A stretch of DNA of 64,000 bases from Sphingomonas sp. Leaf9 (GTDB lineage Bacteria > Pseudomonadota > Alphaproteobacteria > Sphingomonadales > Sphingomonadaceae): the NCBI RefSeq assembly GCF_001421355.1, contig NZ_LMKC01000002.1, positions 715,622-779,621 of the forward strand, written 5' to 3'. A program made the translations under genes and the position numbers. The notes under the pieces were generated by a model. The model was not told where the DNA came from and ran no database searches. It saw only the letters and a list, made by a program, of their open reading frames with translations. This document shows positions 42,217 through 51,633 of this stretch, piece after piece; positions within the stretch are counted from its first letter, which is position 1; each line of letters starts with the position of its first letter.

Positions 42217-43643
42217 GCGCGCCCGATGCGGCGCGGCGGCTGCATCCCGGCACCATCGCGCTGCGCATCGTGGTGAAGGCGCCGCAGAATGTCGCGGGGC
42301 TGGTCGCATTGTCGGCGGCGGCATCGCGCGGCGGGCTGTGGGTGATGGCCGGGGTCGCCGCGCTGGTGCTGGTTGGGGCGGCAGTGGTGACGTGGCTGCG
42401 GTGGCGGTCGTTCACCTATCGCATCGCCGATGGCGAACTGGTGATTGCCGACGGCATCCTCCACCGCAATCGCCGGTCGATCCCGTTCGAACGCATCCAG
42501 GACGTGTCGATCGACCAGAAGCTGCTGGCGCGCATCTTCGGGCTGGCGCGCGTGCGGATCGAAACCGGCGGCGGCGAGGCGGACGAGGCGTCGCTGGACA
42601 GCGTGTCGCTGGCCGAAGCCGCGCGGCTGCGCGCGGTGCTGCGGGGGCGGGACGCGCCGACCGCGACTGTCACCGCCCCGCCGCCGATCCGCGACGTGCT
42701 TTTCGCGATGGACCCGCGGCGGCTGCTGACGATGGGCCTGTTCGGCTTTTCGCTGGTGTGGGTCGGCGTGTTGTTCGCGGCGATCAACCAGCTCGGCGAC
42801 CTGATGGGCCTCGACGGCAGGGGCTGGTGGAGCTGGGTCGGGATCGCCGGGCGGGAGGCATGGGCGCTCGCCACGCCGCTGTTCGTGCTGATGGCCGTCG
42901 TCGCCGCGCTGGTGATCGGTGCGATCAGCGGGGTCGCACGCACCTTCTTCATCGACCATGGGTTCCGGCTGGAGCGCGAGGGCGAGCGACTGCGCCGCGT
43001 CCGGGGCCTCACCACCCGTACCGAGGTCGTCGTCAGCCTGCGCCGGATACAATTGGCGCTGATCGAACGCGGCATGGTCAGCGGGCGCTTCGGCTGGTCG
43101 GGGTTGCGATTGCAGACGCTCGGCGGCAGCGACGATGCCGGCGGGCGGCAGCAGGTCGCGCCCTTTGCGCGGGATGAAGAGGTGACGCGGGTGCTGGCGG
43201 CGGCGGGCTATCCGGCGTTCGATCCGCTGCCGCTGCGGCCGGTGGCGTTCGGCCATGTCGTGCGCGCCGCGCTGCTGCGGGGCGGGGTGCCGCTGGTCGG
43301 GGTCGCCATCGCCACCTGGTTCGTGCCGCTGATGGGATTTGCGCTGCTGCTGGTGCCGGTTCCGGTGGTGATCGCGCTGCTGGCGCGGCGGCGGCATCGC
43401 TATGCGATCCTTGGCGATACGCTGCAGGTGATGCGCGGCGTGCTGGCGAAACAGGCGTGGATCGTGCCGCTGCGGAGTATCCAGAGCGTGTCGGTTACCC
43501 GTTCGCCACTGCAACGGCTGCTGGGCATCGCGACGGTGCGGGTCGATACCGCCGGGGCCAAGGGGCTGGGCCGGCCCGACATCACCGACCTTGCGGTCGA
43601 GGATGCCTATCCGCTGGCCCGCGCGTTACTGTGCGGGCGTTGA
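42210..43643 (+). CDS. PH-domain membrane protein (YdbT-like)
   Basis: This 477-residue protein has repeated bPH2 domains separated by membrane helices. The repeated signature is visible as ERIQDVSIDQKLLARIFGLARV and RSIQSVSVTRSPLQRLLGIATV. It partners the smaller YdbS-like protein in an overlapping gene pair. Its end overlaps the convergent SleB gene by 18 bases. Confidence 0.87.
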   Translation: MVGAPDAARRLHPGTIALRIVVKAPQNVAGLVALSAAASRGGLWVMAGVAALVLVGAAVVTWLRWRSFTYRIADGELVIADGILHRNRRSIPFERIQDVSIDQKLLARIFGLARVRIETGGGEADEASLDSVSLAEAARLRAVLRGRDAPTATVTAPPPIRDVLFAMDPRRLLTMGLFGFSLVWVGVLFAAINQLGDLMGLDGRGWWSWVGIAGREAWALATPLFVLMAVVAALVIGAISGVARTFFIDHGFRLEREGERLRRVRGLTTRTEVVVSLRRIQLALIERGMVSGRFGWSGLRLQTLGGSDDAGGRQQVAPFARDEEVTRVLAAAGYPAFDPLPLRPVAFGHVVRAALLRGGVPLVGVAIATWFVPLMGFALLLVPVPVVIALLARRRHRYAILGDTLQVMRGVLAKQAWIVPLRSIQSVSVTRSPLQRLLGIATVRVDTAGAKGLGRPDITDLAVEDAYPLARALLCGR

Positions 43644-44930
43644 GGGCGTTGGCGCCGGTGCCGGCGCTTCGCCGCGGCGGACTCCGCTGAGCACCGCCGG
43701 GCCGGCGGGTTCGGCGCGGGGCGGTGCCGGCAGGGGCGGGGCGACGGCGCGCCGCATGCATTCGGCCGGTGCGCGCGGCACCTGCTGGCAATTCCACAAC
43801 AGCCGTTCGAGCGGCTGGGCCCGGTCGCGCAGATAGCTGAACGACATCGCCGCGATCGCCGCCGGTTCGCTCGCCGCCGCAGCCTTTGCGGGAAGCGCCG
43901 CGCGATCGCGCCAGCCGAGGAACTTGCACCGCACCCGGTCGCCACAGGCGGCACTGGCGAGCGCAGGCCACTGGTCCGGCGGCCCGGCGGTGTCGAGCGC
44001 GACGAGGAACGTGTCCGGATCGTCGCTGCTGGGGTGCGGTCCCGCACCGGCTGCGAACCGCCCGGTCAGCAAGCCCGCTTCCTGTTCGATGGCCAGCACT
44101 TCGGGCAGCTGGTGCGCCGGCGCATAGGGCGCGAGTTGCAGGATGCGCGGTTCCTCGCCCGCCGCCCGCTGGCGGAACGCGCCGGGCGTGCCCCACCATC
44201 CGGCCCAGCGGAAGAACAGATGGGTGTCGACCCGGGCGATCTTCGACAGGCTCGACTGCCAATACGGCACCACCCAGTCGGTGTGATAGTGCGTGGCATA
44301 GCCTACGGCCGCAAAGACGCTGCCCGACAACGCCGCGCCCGCCACCCGGCGCGCGCGTTCCCAGAAGGCGTCGGGATAGCGGCGGGCGAGCGCGCCGTCG
44401 CAGGTGAAGGTGAACTGGCAACCCGTGCGGCGTTCCGATCCCTGGAACACCACGCCGCACACGCTGGCGGGAAAGGCGGGATGGCGGACGCGGTTCAGCA
44501 CGACCTGCGCCACCGCGCGCTGGCCGATGCTGTCGTCGCCTGCCTCATACAGCACGGCGGCGGCGAGGCAGTCGGTGGCGCGGGCAAGATTGTCGGCGTC
44601 CCCGGCAAAGCGGAACGGACGCGCGGCAGGGTTGGGGCCATCGAAGAACGGCACCGTCGCATTGAACGCGCGCGCTTCGTCGGGCGGCAGGTTGCGGAAC
44701 TCGGCCGGTTCGACCGGGGGCGGGGGGATCGCCGGCCCGGCGGTGGGACCGGCCGCGCCACGCTGCCCGGCAACGACGCGCGGCGCGACGCGAACCGGCG
44801 GCGCACGCTCGACGATCACCGCCGGGACCACGGCGGCGGCGATCGACAGCGCGACCAGCACGCCGTCGATCGCGGTCGAACCGCTGCGGATGCCGCGCGG
44901 TGTCGACGATGTTTGCAGACGCTGATCCAC
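43626..44930 (-). CDS. SleB-type cell wall hydrolase with N-terminal membrane anchor
   Basis: This 434-residue protein has an uncleaved-looking N-terminal helix (about 22-40) and a proline-rich linker. The Hydrolase_2 domain follows at about 118-225, with ATDCLAAAVLYEAGDDSIG (presumed catalytic Glu) and QRAVAQVVLNRVRHP. A 200-residue C-terminal extension of unknown role is longer than in the SleB protein at 3309. It is probably a periplasmic peptidoglycan hydrolase. Confidence 0.85.
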   Translation of the reverse strand: MDQRLQTSSTPRGIRSGSTAIDGVLVALSIAAAVVPAVIVERAPPVRVAPRVVAGQRGAAGPTAGPAIPPPPVEPAEFRNLPPDEARAFNATVPFFDGPNPAARPFRFAGDADNLARATDCLAAAVLYEAGDDSIGQRAVAQVVLNRVRHPAFPASVCGVVFQGSERRTGCQFTFTCDGALARRYPDAFWERARRVAGAALSGSVFAAVGYATHYHTDWVVPYWQSSLSKIARVDTHLFFRWAGWWGTPGAFRQRAAGEEPRILQLAPYAPAHQLPEVLAIEQEAGLLTGRFAAGAGPHPSSDDPDTFLVALDTAGPPDQWPALASAACGDRVRCKFLGWRDRAALPAKAAAASEPAAIAAMSFSYLRDRAQPLERLLWNCQQVPRAPAECMRRAVAPPLPAPPRAEPAGPAVLSGVRRGEAPAPAPTPSTPAQ

Positions 44931-44945
44931 TAACTTCTATCCGGT

Positions 44946-45058
44946 CGGTTCGAGCAGTTTCGAGCTTGTCGAGAAACGTCCGTCGAGAACGGTGCGCGGA
45001 AGGCGCCTTCTCGACTGCGGATCTCGACAGGCTCGATCCTCCGCTCGAAGCGAACGGA
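44946..45058. repeat. Palindromic intergenic repeats, TCGA-rich
   Basis: TTTCGAGCTTGTCGAGAAA at 44958-44976 is an imperfect palindrome, and a related inverted half follows at about 45017-45058. The first half matches the degenerate copy at 3187-3218. The block lies between the SleB start and the cysK stop. Confidence 0.6.
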
Positions 45059-45086
45059 GTTTGGAAATGGACGCGCGCCTAGCCGC

Positions 45087-46007
45087 TTACTGCTCGGGCA
45101 GGAAGTCCGGCACCGACAGATAGCGTTCGCCGGTGTCGTAGTTGAAGCCCAGCACGCGCACCCCTTCGGGCAGGTCGGGCAGCTTCTGCAGGATCGCCGC
45201 CAGCGTCGCGCCCGACGAGATGCCGACCAGCATCCCTTCCTCACGCGCCGACCGCCGTGCCATGTCCTTGGCGACGCCTGCATCGACTTTGATGACGCCA
45301 TCGATCGCGCCGGTGTGCAGGTTGGCGGGGACGAAACCGGCGCCGATGCCCTGGATCGGGTGGGGGCCCGGCTGTCCGCCCGAAATGACCGGCGACAGTT
45401 CGGGTTCGACCGCGAACACCTTCAACTCCGGCCATTCCTTCTTCAGCGCCTCGGCGACGCCGGTGATGTGGCCGCCGGTACCGACACCGGTGATGATGAC
45501 GTCGATGGGCGTGTCGGCGAAGTCGCGCAGGATTTCCTGCGCGGTCGTCCGCACATGGACGTCGACATTCGCCGGATTTTCGAACTGCTGCGGAATCCAC
45601 GCATCGGGCACCTTGGCTGCCAGTTCCTGCGCCCGCTCGATCGCGCCCTTCATGCCCTTTTCACGGGGCGTCAGGTCGAAGGTCGCGCCATAGGCCAGCA
45701 TCAGGCGACGCCGCTCGATGCTCATGCTTTCGGGCATGACCAGGATCAGCCGGTACCCCTTGACCGCCGCGACCATTGCCAGCCCGACGCCGGTATTACC
45801 GCTGGTCGGTTCGATGATCGTGCCGCCGGGCTTCAGGTCGCCCGATGCCTCGGCCGCCTCGATCATGGCCAGCGCGATGCGGTCCTTGATCGACCCGCCG
45901 GGGTTCGACCGCTCGGACTTGATCCACACCTCGGCATCGCCGAACAGCCGGCGGACGCGGACGTGCGGCGTATTGCCGATCGTTTGCAGGATGGTATCGG
46001 CCTTCAT
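45087..46007 (-). CDS. cysK: Cysteine synthase A (O-acetylserine sulfhydrylase)
   Basis: This 306-residue PLP enzyme carries the Schiff-base Lys in [18 protein letters not shown] for substrate binding, and [10 protein letters not shown] for the PLP phosphate. It makes cysteine from O-acetylserine and sulfide. Its start overlaps the MFS stop by ATGA. Confidence 0.95.
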   Translation of the reverse strand: MKADTILQTIGNTPHVRVRRLFGDAEVWIKSERSNPGGSIKDRIALAMIEAAEASGDLKPGGTIIEPTSGNTGVGLAMVAAVKGYRLILVMPESMSIERRRLMLAYGATFDLTPREKGMKGAIERAQELAAKVPDAWIPQQFENPANVDVHVRTTAQEILRDFADTPIDVIITGVGTGGHITGVAEALKKEWPELKVFAVEPELSPVISGGQPGPHPIQGIGAGFVPANLHTGAIDGVIKVDAGVAKDMARRSAREEGMLVGISSGATLAAILQKLPDLPEGVRVLGFNYDTGERYLSVPDFLPEQ

Positions 46008-47332
46008 GGCTGGGTCTCCTTCGGGGTGACTTCTAGGTCTTCAGGGGGCGTGAAGCTGCGCGCGGCACGCAGTTCGGGGAACAGGCGCGACCACAGCATC
46101 GTGACGCCGATCGCCAGCACCCCGCCACCGGCGACGGCGACGACCGGGCCGACCAGCGCGGCAAGGAAACCGGAGCGTGCCTCGCCCAGCTCGTTCGATC
46201 CCGACACGAACAGCGTCGACACCGCACCGACCCGCCCGCGCATCGCATCGGGGGTGTGCAGCTGGATCAGCGATTGCCGGACATAGACCGACACCATGTC
46301 GGTCGCGCCGACGACGAACAGAGAGATGAGCGCCAGGATCGCGGCCGGCGCGAAGTCGCTGCCGATCGCCGCCTGTCCGAACACCGGGATCAACAACGGT
46401 GCCGACAGCCCGAACAAGGCGGTCGCCGCGCCGAAGCCCATCACCGACAACAGCATCTTGGCACCGACATCTTTCGACAGTGGCTTGAACGCAAATACGG
46501 CGGCGACCGTCACCGCGCCCAGCGCCGGGGCGGCGCGCAGATGGCCCAGGCCGTCCGCGCCGATCTGCAGAATGTCGCGGGCATAGATGGGCAGCATCGC
46601 CGTCGCTCCGCCCAGCAGCACCGCGAACAGGTCGAGCGAGATTGCCCCGAACACCAGCCGGTTGCGCCGGACATAGGACAGGCCGTCGAGCATCTGCCGC
46701 CACGGGTTCATGTTGCCGGTGATCGCCGCGCGCGGGATCGGCGGGATCAGGAACAGCATGACGAGGCCGAACAGGAACAGCCCCGCCGACACCGCATAGG
46801 GCAGGTAATGGCCGAACGCATAGAGATAGCCGCCCATCGCCGGCCCCAGCACCGATCCGCCCTGCCACGCGATCGAACTCATCGCGATCGCGGTCGGCAG
46901 CACGGCCGGTGGCACGAGGTTGGGGGCAAGCGCCTGCAACGCCGGCCCGGCAAAGGCGCGCGCCACGCCCAGCATCGCGGCGACGAAGAACAGCCAGGGC
47001 AGGGTGATCTGGCCGCTATAGGTCAGCCACGCGAGCAGCAGCGCGCATCCGCCCTCCAGCGCGACCGACCCGCGCGCGATCCAGCGCCGGTCCACCCGGT
47101 CGGCGACCCAGCCCGCGACCAGCGACAACACCAGCAACGGCAGGAACTGCGCAACGCCGATCAGCCCGAGCTGAAACGCCGATTGCTTGATGGTCATCGT
47201 CTCGCGCGCGATGTCATACACCTGCCACCCGATGACCACGACCATCGCGATCTGCGCCAGCGTGTTCGACAGACGCGCGAGGAAATAGGCGCGGAACGGC
47301 GCGATCGATAATGGGTGTGGGGTGACGACCAT
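46004..47332 (-). CDS. MFS exporter (MFS_3/EntS-like)
   Basis: The ATG at 47332 gives 442 residues and about 12 helices. Loop motifs such as [12 protein letters not shown] and [21 protein letters not shown] are typical of the EntS-like MFS_3 group of drug and siderophore exporters. Its coupling to cysK is by ATGA overlap and may be incidental or indicate thiol-related export. Confidence 0.85.
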   Translation of the reverse strand: MVVTPHPLSIAPFRAYFLARLSNTLAQIAMVVVIGWQVYDIARETMTIKQSAFQLGLIGVAQFLPLLVLSLVAGWVADRVDRRWIARGSVALEGGCALLLAWLTYSGQITLPWLFFVAAMLGVARAFAGPALQALAPNLVPPAVLPTAIAMSSIAWQGGSVLGPAMGGYLYAFGHYLPYAVSAGLFLFGLVMLFLIPPIPRAAITGNMNPWRQMLDGLSYVRRNRLVFGAISLDLFAVLLGGATAMLPIYARDILQIGADGLGHLRAAPALGAVTVAAVFAFKPLSKDVGAKMLLSVMGFGAATALFGLSAPLLIPVFGQAAIGSDFAPAAILALISLFVVGATDMVSVYVRQSLIQLHTPDAMRGRVGAVSTLFVSGSNELGEARSGFLAALVGPVVAVAGGGVLAIGVTMLWSRLFPELRAARSFTPPEDLEVTPKETQP

Positions 47333-47414
47333 GGGCTGGGGTTTAGGTCCGGGGAGGGGCCGGGGCAATGCAGATCGGCTTGGGGGGTGTTCGGCGGTGG
47401 CTTCACCCCATTTC

Positions 47415-47507
47415 GTCACCCCCGCGAAGGCGGGGGTCCATATACGCCAACTTCACGATTCATCATGATCGTCAGCGTCTATGGATTCCCGCCTTCGCGG
47501 GAATGAC
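47415..47507. repeat. Inverted pair of GTCA...CCCGCGAAGGCGGG repeats
   Basis: A 27-base unit at 47415-47441 has a matching unit in opposite orientation at 47481-47507 (ATGGATTCCC...GGGAATGAC). Each is itself a hairpin (CCCGC/GCGGG). This is a known type of dispersed proteobacterial intergenic repeat, lying between the MFS start and the alpha/beta hydrolase end. Confidence 0.75.
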
Positions 47508-47524
47508 GAGGGGTGGGATGCGGC

Positions 47525-48349
47525 TTACCGCGCCAGAAACGTCAGCAAATCCTCGGTTAACCGGTCGCTTTCGGTCGCGAACAGCCCGTGCGGCGCGCCG
47601 TCATATTCGACCAGCGTCGCATTCGGCAGCGCCTTGGCAAGCGCGCGACCGGTGGCGTCGATCGGCACCGTCTGGTCCGACGTCCCGTGGATGACCAGCG
47701 TCGGCACGGTGATCGAGGGCAGGTCGGGCCGGAAATCGGTCGTCCCGAACGATTCCGCGCAAGCCAACGTCGGCTTCAGTCCGGCCAGCATCGCCGTGTT
47801 CCACGACAGGTCGAGCACTTCCTCGCTCACCGGGCTGGTGATGAAGCCGACGCCATAAAATTGATCGAAGAAGGTGCGGAAGAACTTCGGGCGATCCGCC
47901 TTGATATTGTCGGCGATCTCCTGAAGCTGGTCCTGCGGCACACCGTCGGGGTTGTCGTCGGTCTGGAGCATGTACGGCACGACCGATCCGATGAAGCCCG
48001 CGCGGGTCACGCCCTTGCCACCATGGCGCGACATGTACCGCGCGACCTCGCCGCCGCCCATCGAGAAGCCGACCAGCGCGATATCGTCGGTGACGCCGGT
48101 TTCCTTCAGCACATCGGCCAGATCGTCCGACAGCGTGTCATAGTCATAGCCCGACCACGGCTGGTCCGACCGGCCGAACCCGCGCCGGTCATAGGCGATG
48201 ACCCGGTACCCGGCATCGGCCAACGCCATCGCCTGCGGGTCCCAGCTGTCGGCCGACAGCGGCCAGCCATGGATCAACACGACCGGGCGGCCCTGTCCCC
48301 AATCCTTTACGAACAGGCTGGTGCCGTCACGGGTCTTTACATAGGGCAT
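47525..48349 (-). CDS. Alpha/beta hydrolase (non-heme chloroperoxidase/arylesterase type)
   Basis: The ATG at 48349 (GAGG upstream) starts a 274-residue protein, MPYVKTRDGTSLFVKDWG. The triad is Ser in GFSMGGGE, Asp in HGTSDQTVP and His in GAPHGLFAT. Family members are esterases with perhydrolase (haloperoxidase) side activity. It has no signal peptide. The natural substrate is unknown. Confidence 0.88.
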   Translation of the reverse strand: MPYVKTRDGTSLFVKDWGQGRPVVLIHGWPLSADSWDPQAMALADAGYRVIAYDRRGFGRSDQPWSGYDYDTLSDDLADVLKETGVTDDIALVGFSMGGGEVARYMSRHGGKGVTRAGFIGSVVPYMLQTDDNPDGVPQDQLQEIADNIKADRPKFFRTFFDQFYGVGFITSPVSEEVLDLSWNTAMLAGLKPTLACAESFGTTDFRPDLPSITVPTLVIHGTSDQTVPIDATGRALAKALPNATLVEYDGAPHGLFATESDRLTEDLLTFLAR

Positions 48350-48434
48350 GGCGCGGTCCTCGTCTGGAATTGCTGATCCGTGAACGAGCGAGCCGTGGTG
48401 CGGTTGCCTGTGCGATACGGGCGTTACCGTACGG

Positions 48435-48617
48435 TCAGCGTGGGACGATGCCCAGCAGCGGGCGGACGACGCCGCGTTCGGCATCGCGCAGGATTGCCGA
48501 ATAGCGTTCCGCCATCTGGGTATGGACCCGACGCACTTCGGGCAGGCTCGCCTCATCCGCGCGGTGGCGCGATTCGGCCAGACGGCGGCGATAATAGGTA
48601 ATGTTGTCAATCGGCAT
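48435..48617 (-). CDS. Small conserved-looking 60-residue helical protein
   Basis: The ATG at 48617 with GAAGAGGG upstream gives a basic helical protein (MPIDNITYYRRRLAESRHRA, later VHTQMAERYSAIL). No domain is recognised. The good ribosome-binding site and sphingomonad-like composition support it as real. It lies upstream of, and parallel to, the alpha/beta hydrolase. Confidence 0.6.
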   Translation of the reverse strand: MPIDNITYYRRRLAESRHRADEASLPEVRRVHTQMAERYSAILRDAERGVVRPLLGIVPR

Positions 48618-48718
48618 GGTGCCCTCTTCGTACTTCGTACTTGGCGGACCATGCATATGCCGTTGTTTTCGATCCGTCGCTGATCCACATCAAGCATCGG
48701 TTCAGAAACGGCCGGCCG

Positions 48719-51007
48719 TTACCCGGGCGTGACGAAACTGTCGATGACCCGTTTCTGTCCGGCGGTCTCAAACAACACTTCCAGCTTGTTGCCTTCGATT
48801 GTCTCGATCGTCCCGTAACCGAATTTCTGGTGGAATACGCGCTGTCCGGTGGACAGGTCGCCGCGGCCTTTATTGCCGAGGCTGATCGCGCTCGCCCGTG
48901 CCTCGACCACGCGCGACGGGGTGGGGGTGAAGCCCGACCCCTGCGACGCCGCGCGTTTCCAGCCCGGCCCGCGCCCGGTGCCGCGCGCGACATCGGCGAA
49001 CGGATCGGCCCGCTCGCTCCAGTTCGCACGCCACAGGCTCTCGCCGCCCGACATGGTCGTCTCGGTCTCGATATGCTCGGGTGGCAGTTCGCCGACGAAG
49101 CGCGAGGGGAGTGACGAATTCCACTGTCCATAGATGCGGCGATTGGCGGCGTGGAAGATCACGGCCAGCCGCCGCGCGCGGGTGATCGCGACATAGGCGA
49201 GGCGGCGCTCCTCTTCCAACGACGCGGTGCCGCCTTCGTCCAGCGATCGCTGCGACGGGAACAGCCCTTCCTCCCACCCGACACAGAACACCGTGTCGAA
49301 CTCCAGCCCCTTGGCGGCGTGGATCGTCATGATCGTGACCTTCGGCTCCTCCGCCGACGCCTCGTTGTCCATCACCAGGCTGACATGCTCGAGGAACGCG
49401 CCGAGCGATTCATATTCCTCCATCGCGCGGACGAGTTCGGTCAGGTTCTCCAGCCGCCCGGCGGCCTCGGCGGTCTTTTCCGCCTGATACATGGCGGTAT
49501 AGCCGCTTTCGTCCAGCAACTGCCGCGCCAGTTCGGCATGCGGCAGGCCCTGCGCCATGTCGCGCCAGCGCGCGAAATCACCGACCAGCCGCCCCAGCGA
49601 CTTGCGCGCCGCGCCGGTCAGTTCGTCGGTATCGAGGATGCGCGCGGCGGCGGTCATCAGCGAGCTGCCGGTCGCGCGGGCGAAGCGGTGGATGGTCTGC
49701 ACCGCCTTGTCGCCCAGGCCCCGCTTGGGCACGTTGACGATCCGTTCGAACGCCAGGTCGTCGGCGGGCTGGTTGACGACGCGCAGATAGGCCAGCGCAT
49801 CGCGGATTTCGGCACGCTCATAGAAGCGGAAGCCGCCGACGATCCGGTACGGCATGCCGATGCCGATAAAGCGTTCTTCGAATTCGCGTGTCTGGTGCTG
49901 CGCGCGCACGAGAATGGCGAAATTGTCGAGATTATTGCCGTCGCGCTGCCCGCGTTCGACCATCTCGCCGACGCGGCGCGCTTCCTCCGGGCCGTCCCAC
50001 ACGCCGATGACGCGGACTTTTTCGCCGACGTCGGTTTCGGTCCACAACGTCTTGCCCAGCCGCCCGCCATTATGCGCGATGACGCCCGACGCCGCGCCCA
50101 GGATATGCGGCGTCGAGCGGTAATTCTGTTCCAGCTTGACGATCTTCGCGCCCGGAAAGTCGCGTTCGAAGCGCAGGATGTTTTCGACCTGCGCACCGCG
50201 CCACGAATAGATCGACTGGTCGTCGTCACCGACGCAGCACAGGTTGCGCCGCTCCTGCGCCAGCAACCGCAGCCACAGATACTGGACGCTGTTCGTGTCC
50301 TGATATTCGTCGACCATGATGTAGCGGAAACGCTGCTGATATTGCTGCAACACCTCGCGGTTCGTCCGCAATATCGTCAGGACGTGCAGCAACAGGTCGC
50401 CGAAGTCGCAGGCGTTCACCGCCTGCAACCGGTCCTGATATTGCTGGTACAGCTCGCCGCCGCGCCCATTGGCGAAGCGTTCGCTTTCCCCGGCATCGAC
50501 GTCGGCCGGGGTCATCCCCTTGTTCTTCCACCCGTCGATCAGCCCGGCCAGGCTGCGCGCCGGCCAGCGCTTTTCATCCAGATTGGCGGCGACGATCAGC
50601 TGTTTGAGCAGGCGCAACTGGTCGTCGGTGTCGAGAATGGTGAAGTTCGACTGCAACCCGACCAGCTCGGCATGTCGGCGCAGCATCTTGGCGCCGATCG
50701 CGTGGAACGTGCCGAGCCACGGCATCCCCTCGACCAGATCGCCGACCAGCCGACCGACCCGCTCGCGCATTTCCTTCGCCGCCTTGTTGGTGAAGGTCAC
50801 CGACAGGATTTCGGATGGATATGCCTTTCGCGTGTAGAGCAGGTGCGCCAGCCGCGCGGTTAACGCCGCCGTCTTGCCGGTGCCGGCACCCGCCAGCACC
50901 AGTACCGGGCCGTCGGTGGTCAGCACCGCATCGCGCTGCGGTTCGTTCAGGCCGCGCAGATATGGGGCGTCGACGGGGTTCGGGGCAGGGGGGTTAAGAG
51001 CGGCCAT
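48719..51007 (-). CDS. uvrD: UvrD/PcrA-type DNA helicase
   Basis: The ATG at 51007 gives 762 residues. SF1A motifs are intact: Walker A GAGTGKTAAL, Walker B region VDEYQDTNSVQY, motif III GDDDQSIYSWRGA, LEQNYRST, and the late TIHAAKGLEFDTVF and VAITRARR. It is an ATP-driven 3'-5' helicase for nucleotide excision and mismatch repair. The C-terminal domain ends in the typical RVFHQKFGYGTIETIEGNKL. Confidence 0.93.
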   Translation of the reverse strand: MAALNPPAPNPVDAPYLRGLNEPQRDAVLTTDGPVLVLAGAGTGKTAALTARLAHLLYTRKAYPSEILSVTFTNKAAKEMRERVGRLVGDLVEGMPWLGTFHAIGAKMLRRHAELVGLQSNFTILDTDDQLRLLKQLIVAANLDEKRWPARSLAGLIDGWKNKGMTPADVDAGESERFANGRGGELYQQYQDRLQAVNACDFGDLLLHVLTILRTNREVLQQYQQRFRYIMVDEYQDTNSVQYLWLRLLAQERRNLCCVGDDDQSIYSWRGAQVENILRFERDFPGAKIVKLEQNYRSTPHILGAASGVIAHNGGRLGKTLWTETDVGEKVRVIGVWDGPEEARRVGEMVERGQRDGNNLDNFAILVRAQHQTREFEERFIGIGMPYRIVGGFRFYERAEIRDALAYLRVVNQPADDLAFERIVNVPKRGLGDKAVQTIHRFARATGSSLMTAAARILDTDELTGAARKSLGRLVGDFARWRDMAQGLPHAELARQLLDESGYTAMYQAEKTAEAAGRLENLTELVRAMEEYESLGAFLEHVSLVMDNEASAEEPKVTIMTIHAAKGLEFDTVFCVGWEEGLFPSQRSLDEGGTASLEEERRLAYVAITRARRLAVIFHAANRRIYGQWNSSLPSRFVGELPPEHIETETTMSGGESLWRANWSERADPFADVARGTGRGPGWKRAASQGSGFTPTPSRVVEARASAISLGNKGRGDLSTGQRVFHQKFGYGTIETIEGNKLEVLFETAGQKRVIDSFVTPG

Positions 51008-51195
51008 CGTCGAACAGGTAGGGAACGAACGGTAAAGCGACAAGCAAGGAAATCGTTTCCCAACCGTCATCATATTGCCATCACGCCTTCGCTGCGGTGC
51101 AACATGGCGGCGTTATCTGGCGGGTGCCGGTGGACGGCGGCGTCAAGCCCGACGACCGCTGCCGCGACGGGCACGCTTTCGCAGGAGCCAACCCC

Positions 51196-51498
51196 ATGAC
51201 GATCCGTTTCCTCGCCCTCGCAGCGACCGCCGCCGCTTGCCTGTCGTCCGCCGCCCATGCCGAACTGCGTGAGCCGGTGACGGCACGCGTGTCGGTCGCC
51301 GGGCTCGACCTCGCCTCTTCGGAAGGACGCCGCCTGCTCGACGCCCGCATCGACGCCGCTGCGCAGCGCGGGTGCCAGTCGCAGCTGACCGGCCTGCGCC
51401 GGGTGACCGACGAACGCCGCTGCCGCGAGGAAATGCACCGCGACGCGCAGGTGCGGATCGCGCAGCTGACCCCGGTGGAGGTGGCAAGCGCGAAGTAA
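51196..51498 (+). CDS. UrcA-family secreted protein
   Basis: The ATG at 51196 has AGGAG 9 bases upstream. The 100-residue product has a signal peptide (ending SSAAHAE) and the UrcA pattern VSVAGLDLASSEGRRLLDARI with two later cysteines (GCQS, RRCREE) that may form a disulfide. UrcA proteins are small periplasmic proteins of unknown role, frequent in sphingomonads. Confidence 0.85.
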   Translation: MTIRFLALAATAAACLSSAAHAELREPVTARVSVAGLDLASSEGRRLLDARIDAAAQRGCQSQLTGLRRVTDERRCREEMHRDAQVRIAQLTPVEVASAK

Positions 51499-51518
51499 GT
51501 TCATCATGCCAGGGTACG

Positions 51519-51543
51519 TCACCCCGGATCAGGTCCGGGGTGA
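51519..51543. terminator. Hairpin repeat after the UrcA gene
   Basis: TCACCCCGGA at 51519-51528 pairs with TCCGGGGTGA at 51534-51543 around TCAGG. It lies 20 bases after the UrcA stop and resembles the dispersed GTCATCCCGGA-type repeat. It may terminate the UrcA transcript. Confidence 0.6.
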
Positions 51544-51633
51544 AGACATTGGCGGCTGAGATGCGATAATTACGTGACAATGCGCTTGCGCGAACGCTTC
51601 TTGCCTTAAAGCGGCAACTTGCTACGCGGGCGC

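Noticed and set aside
44034..44933. 299-residue plus-strand frame opposite the SleB gene
   Set aside because: Low-complexity antisense translation of a gene with clear SleB motifs.
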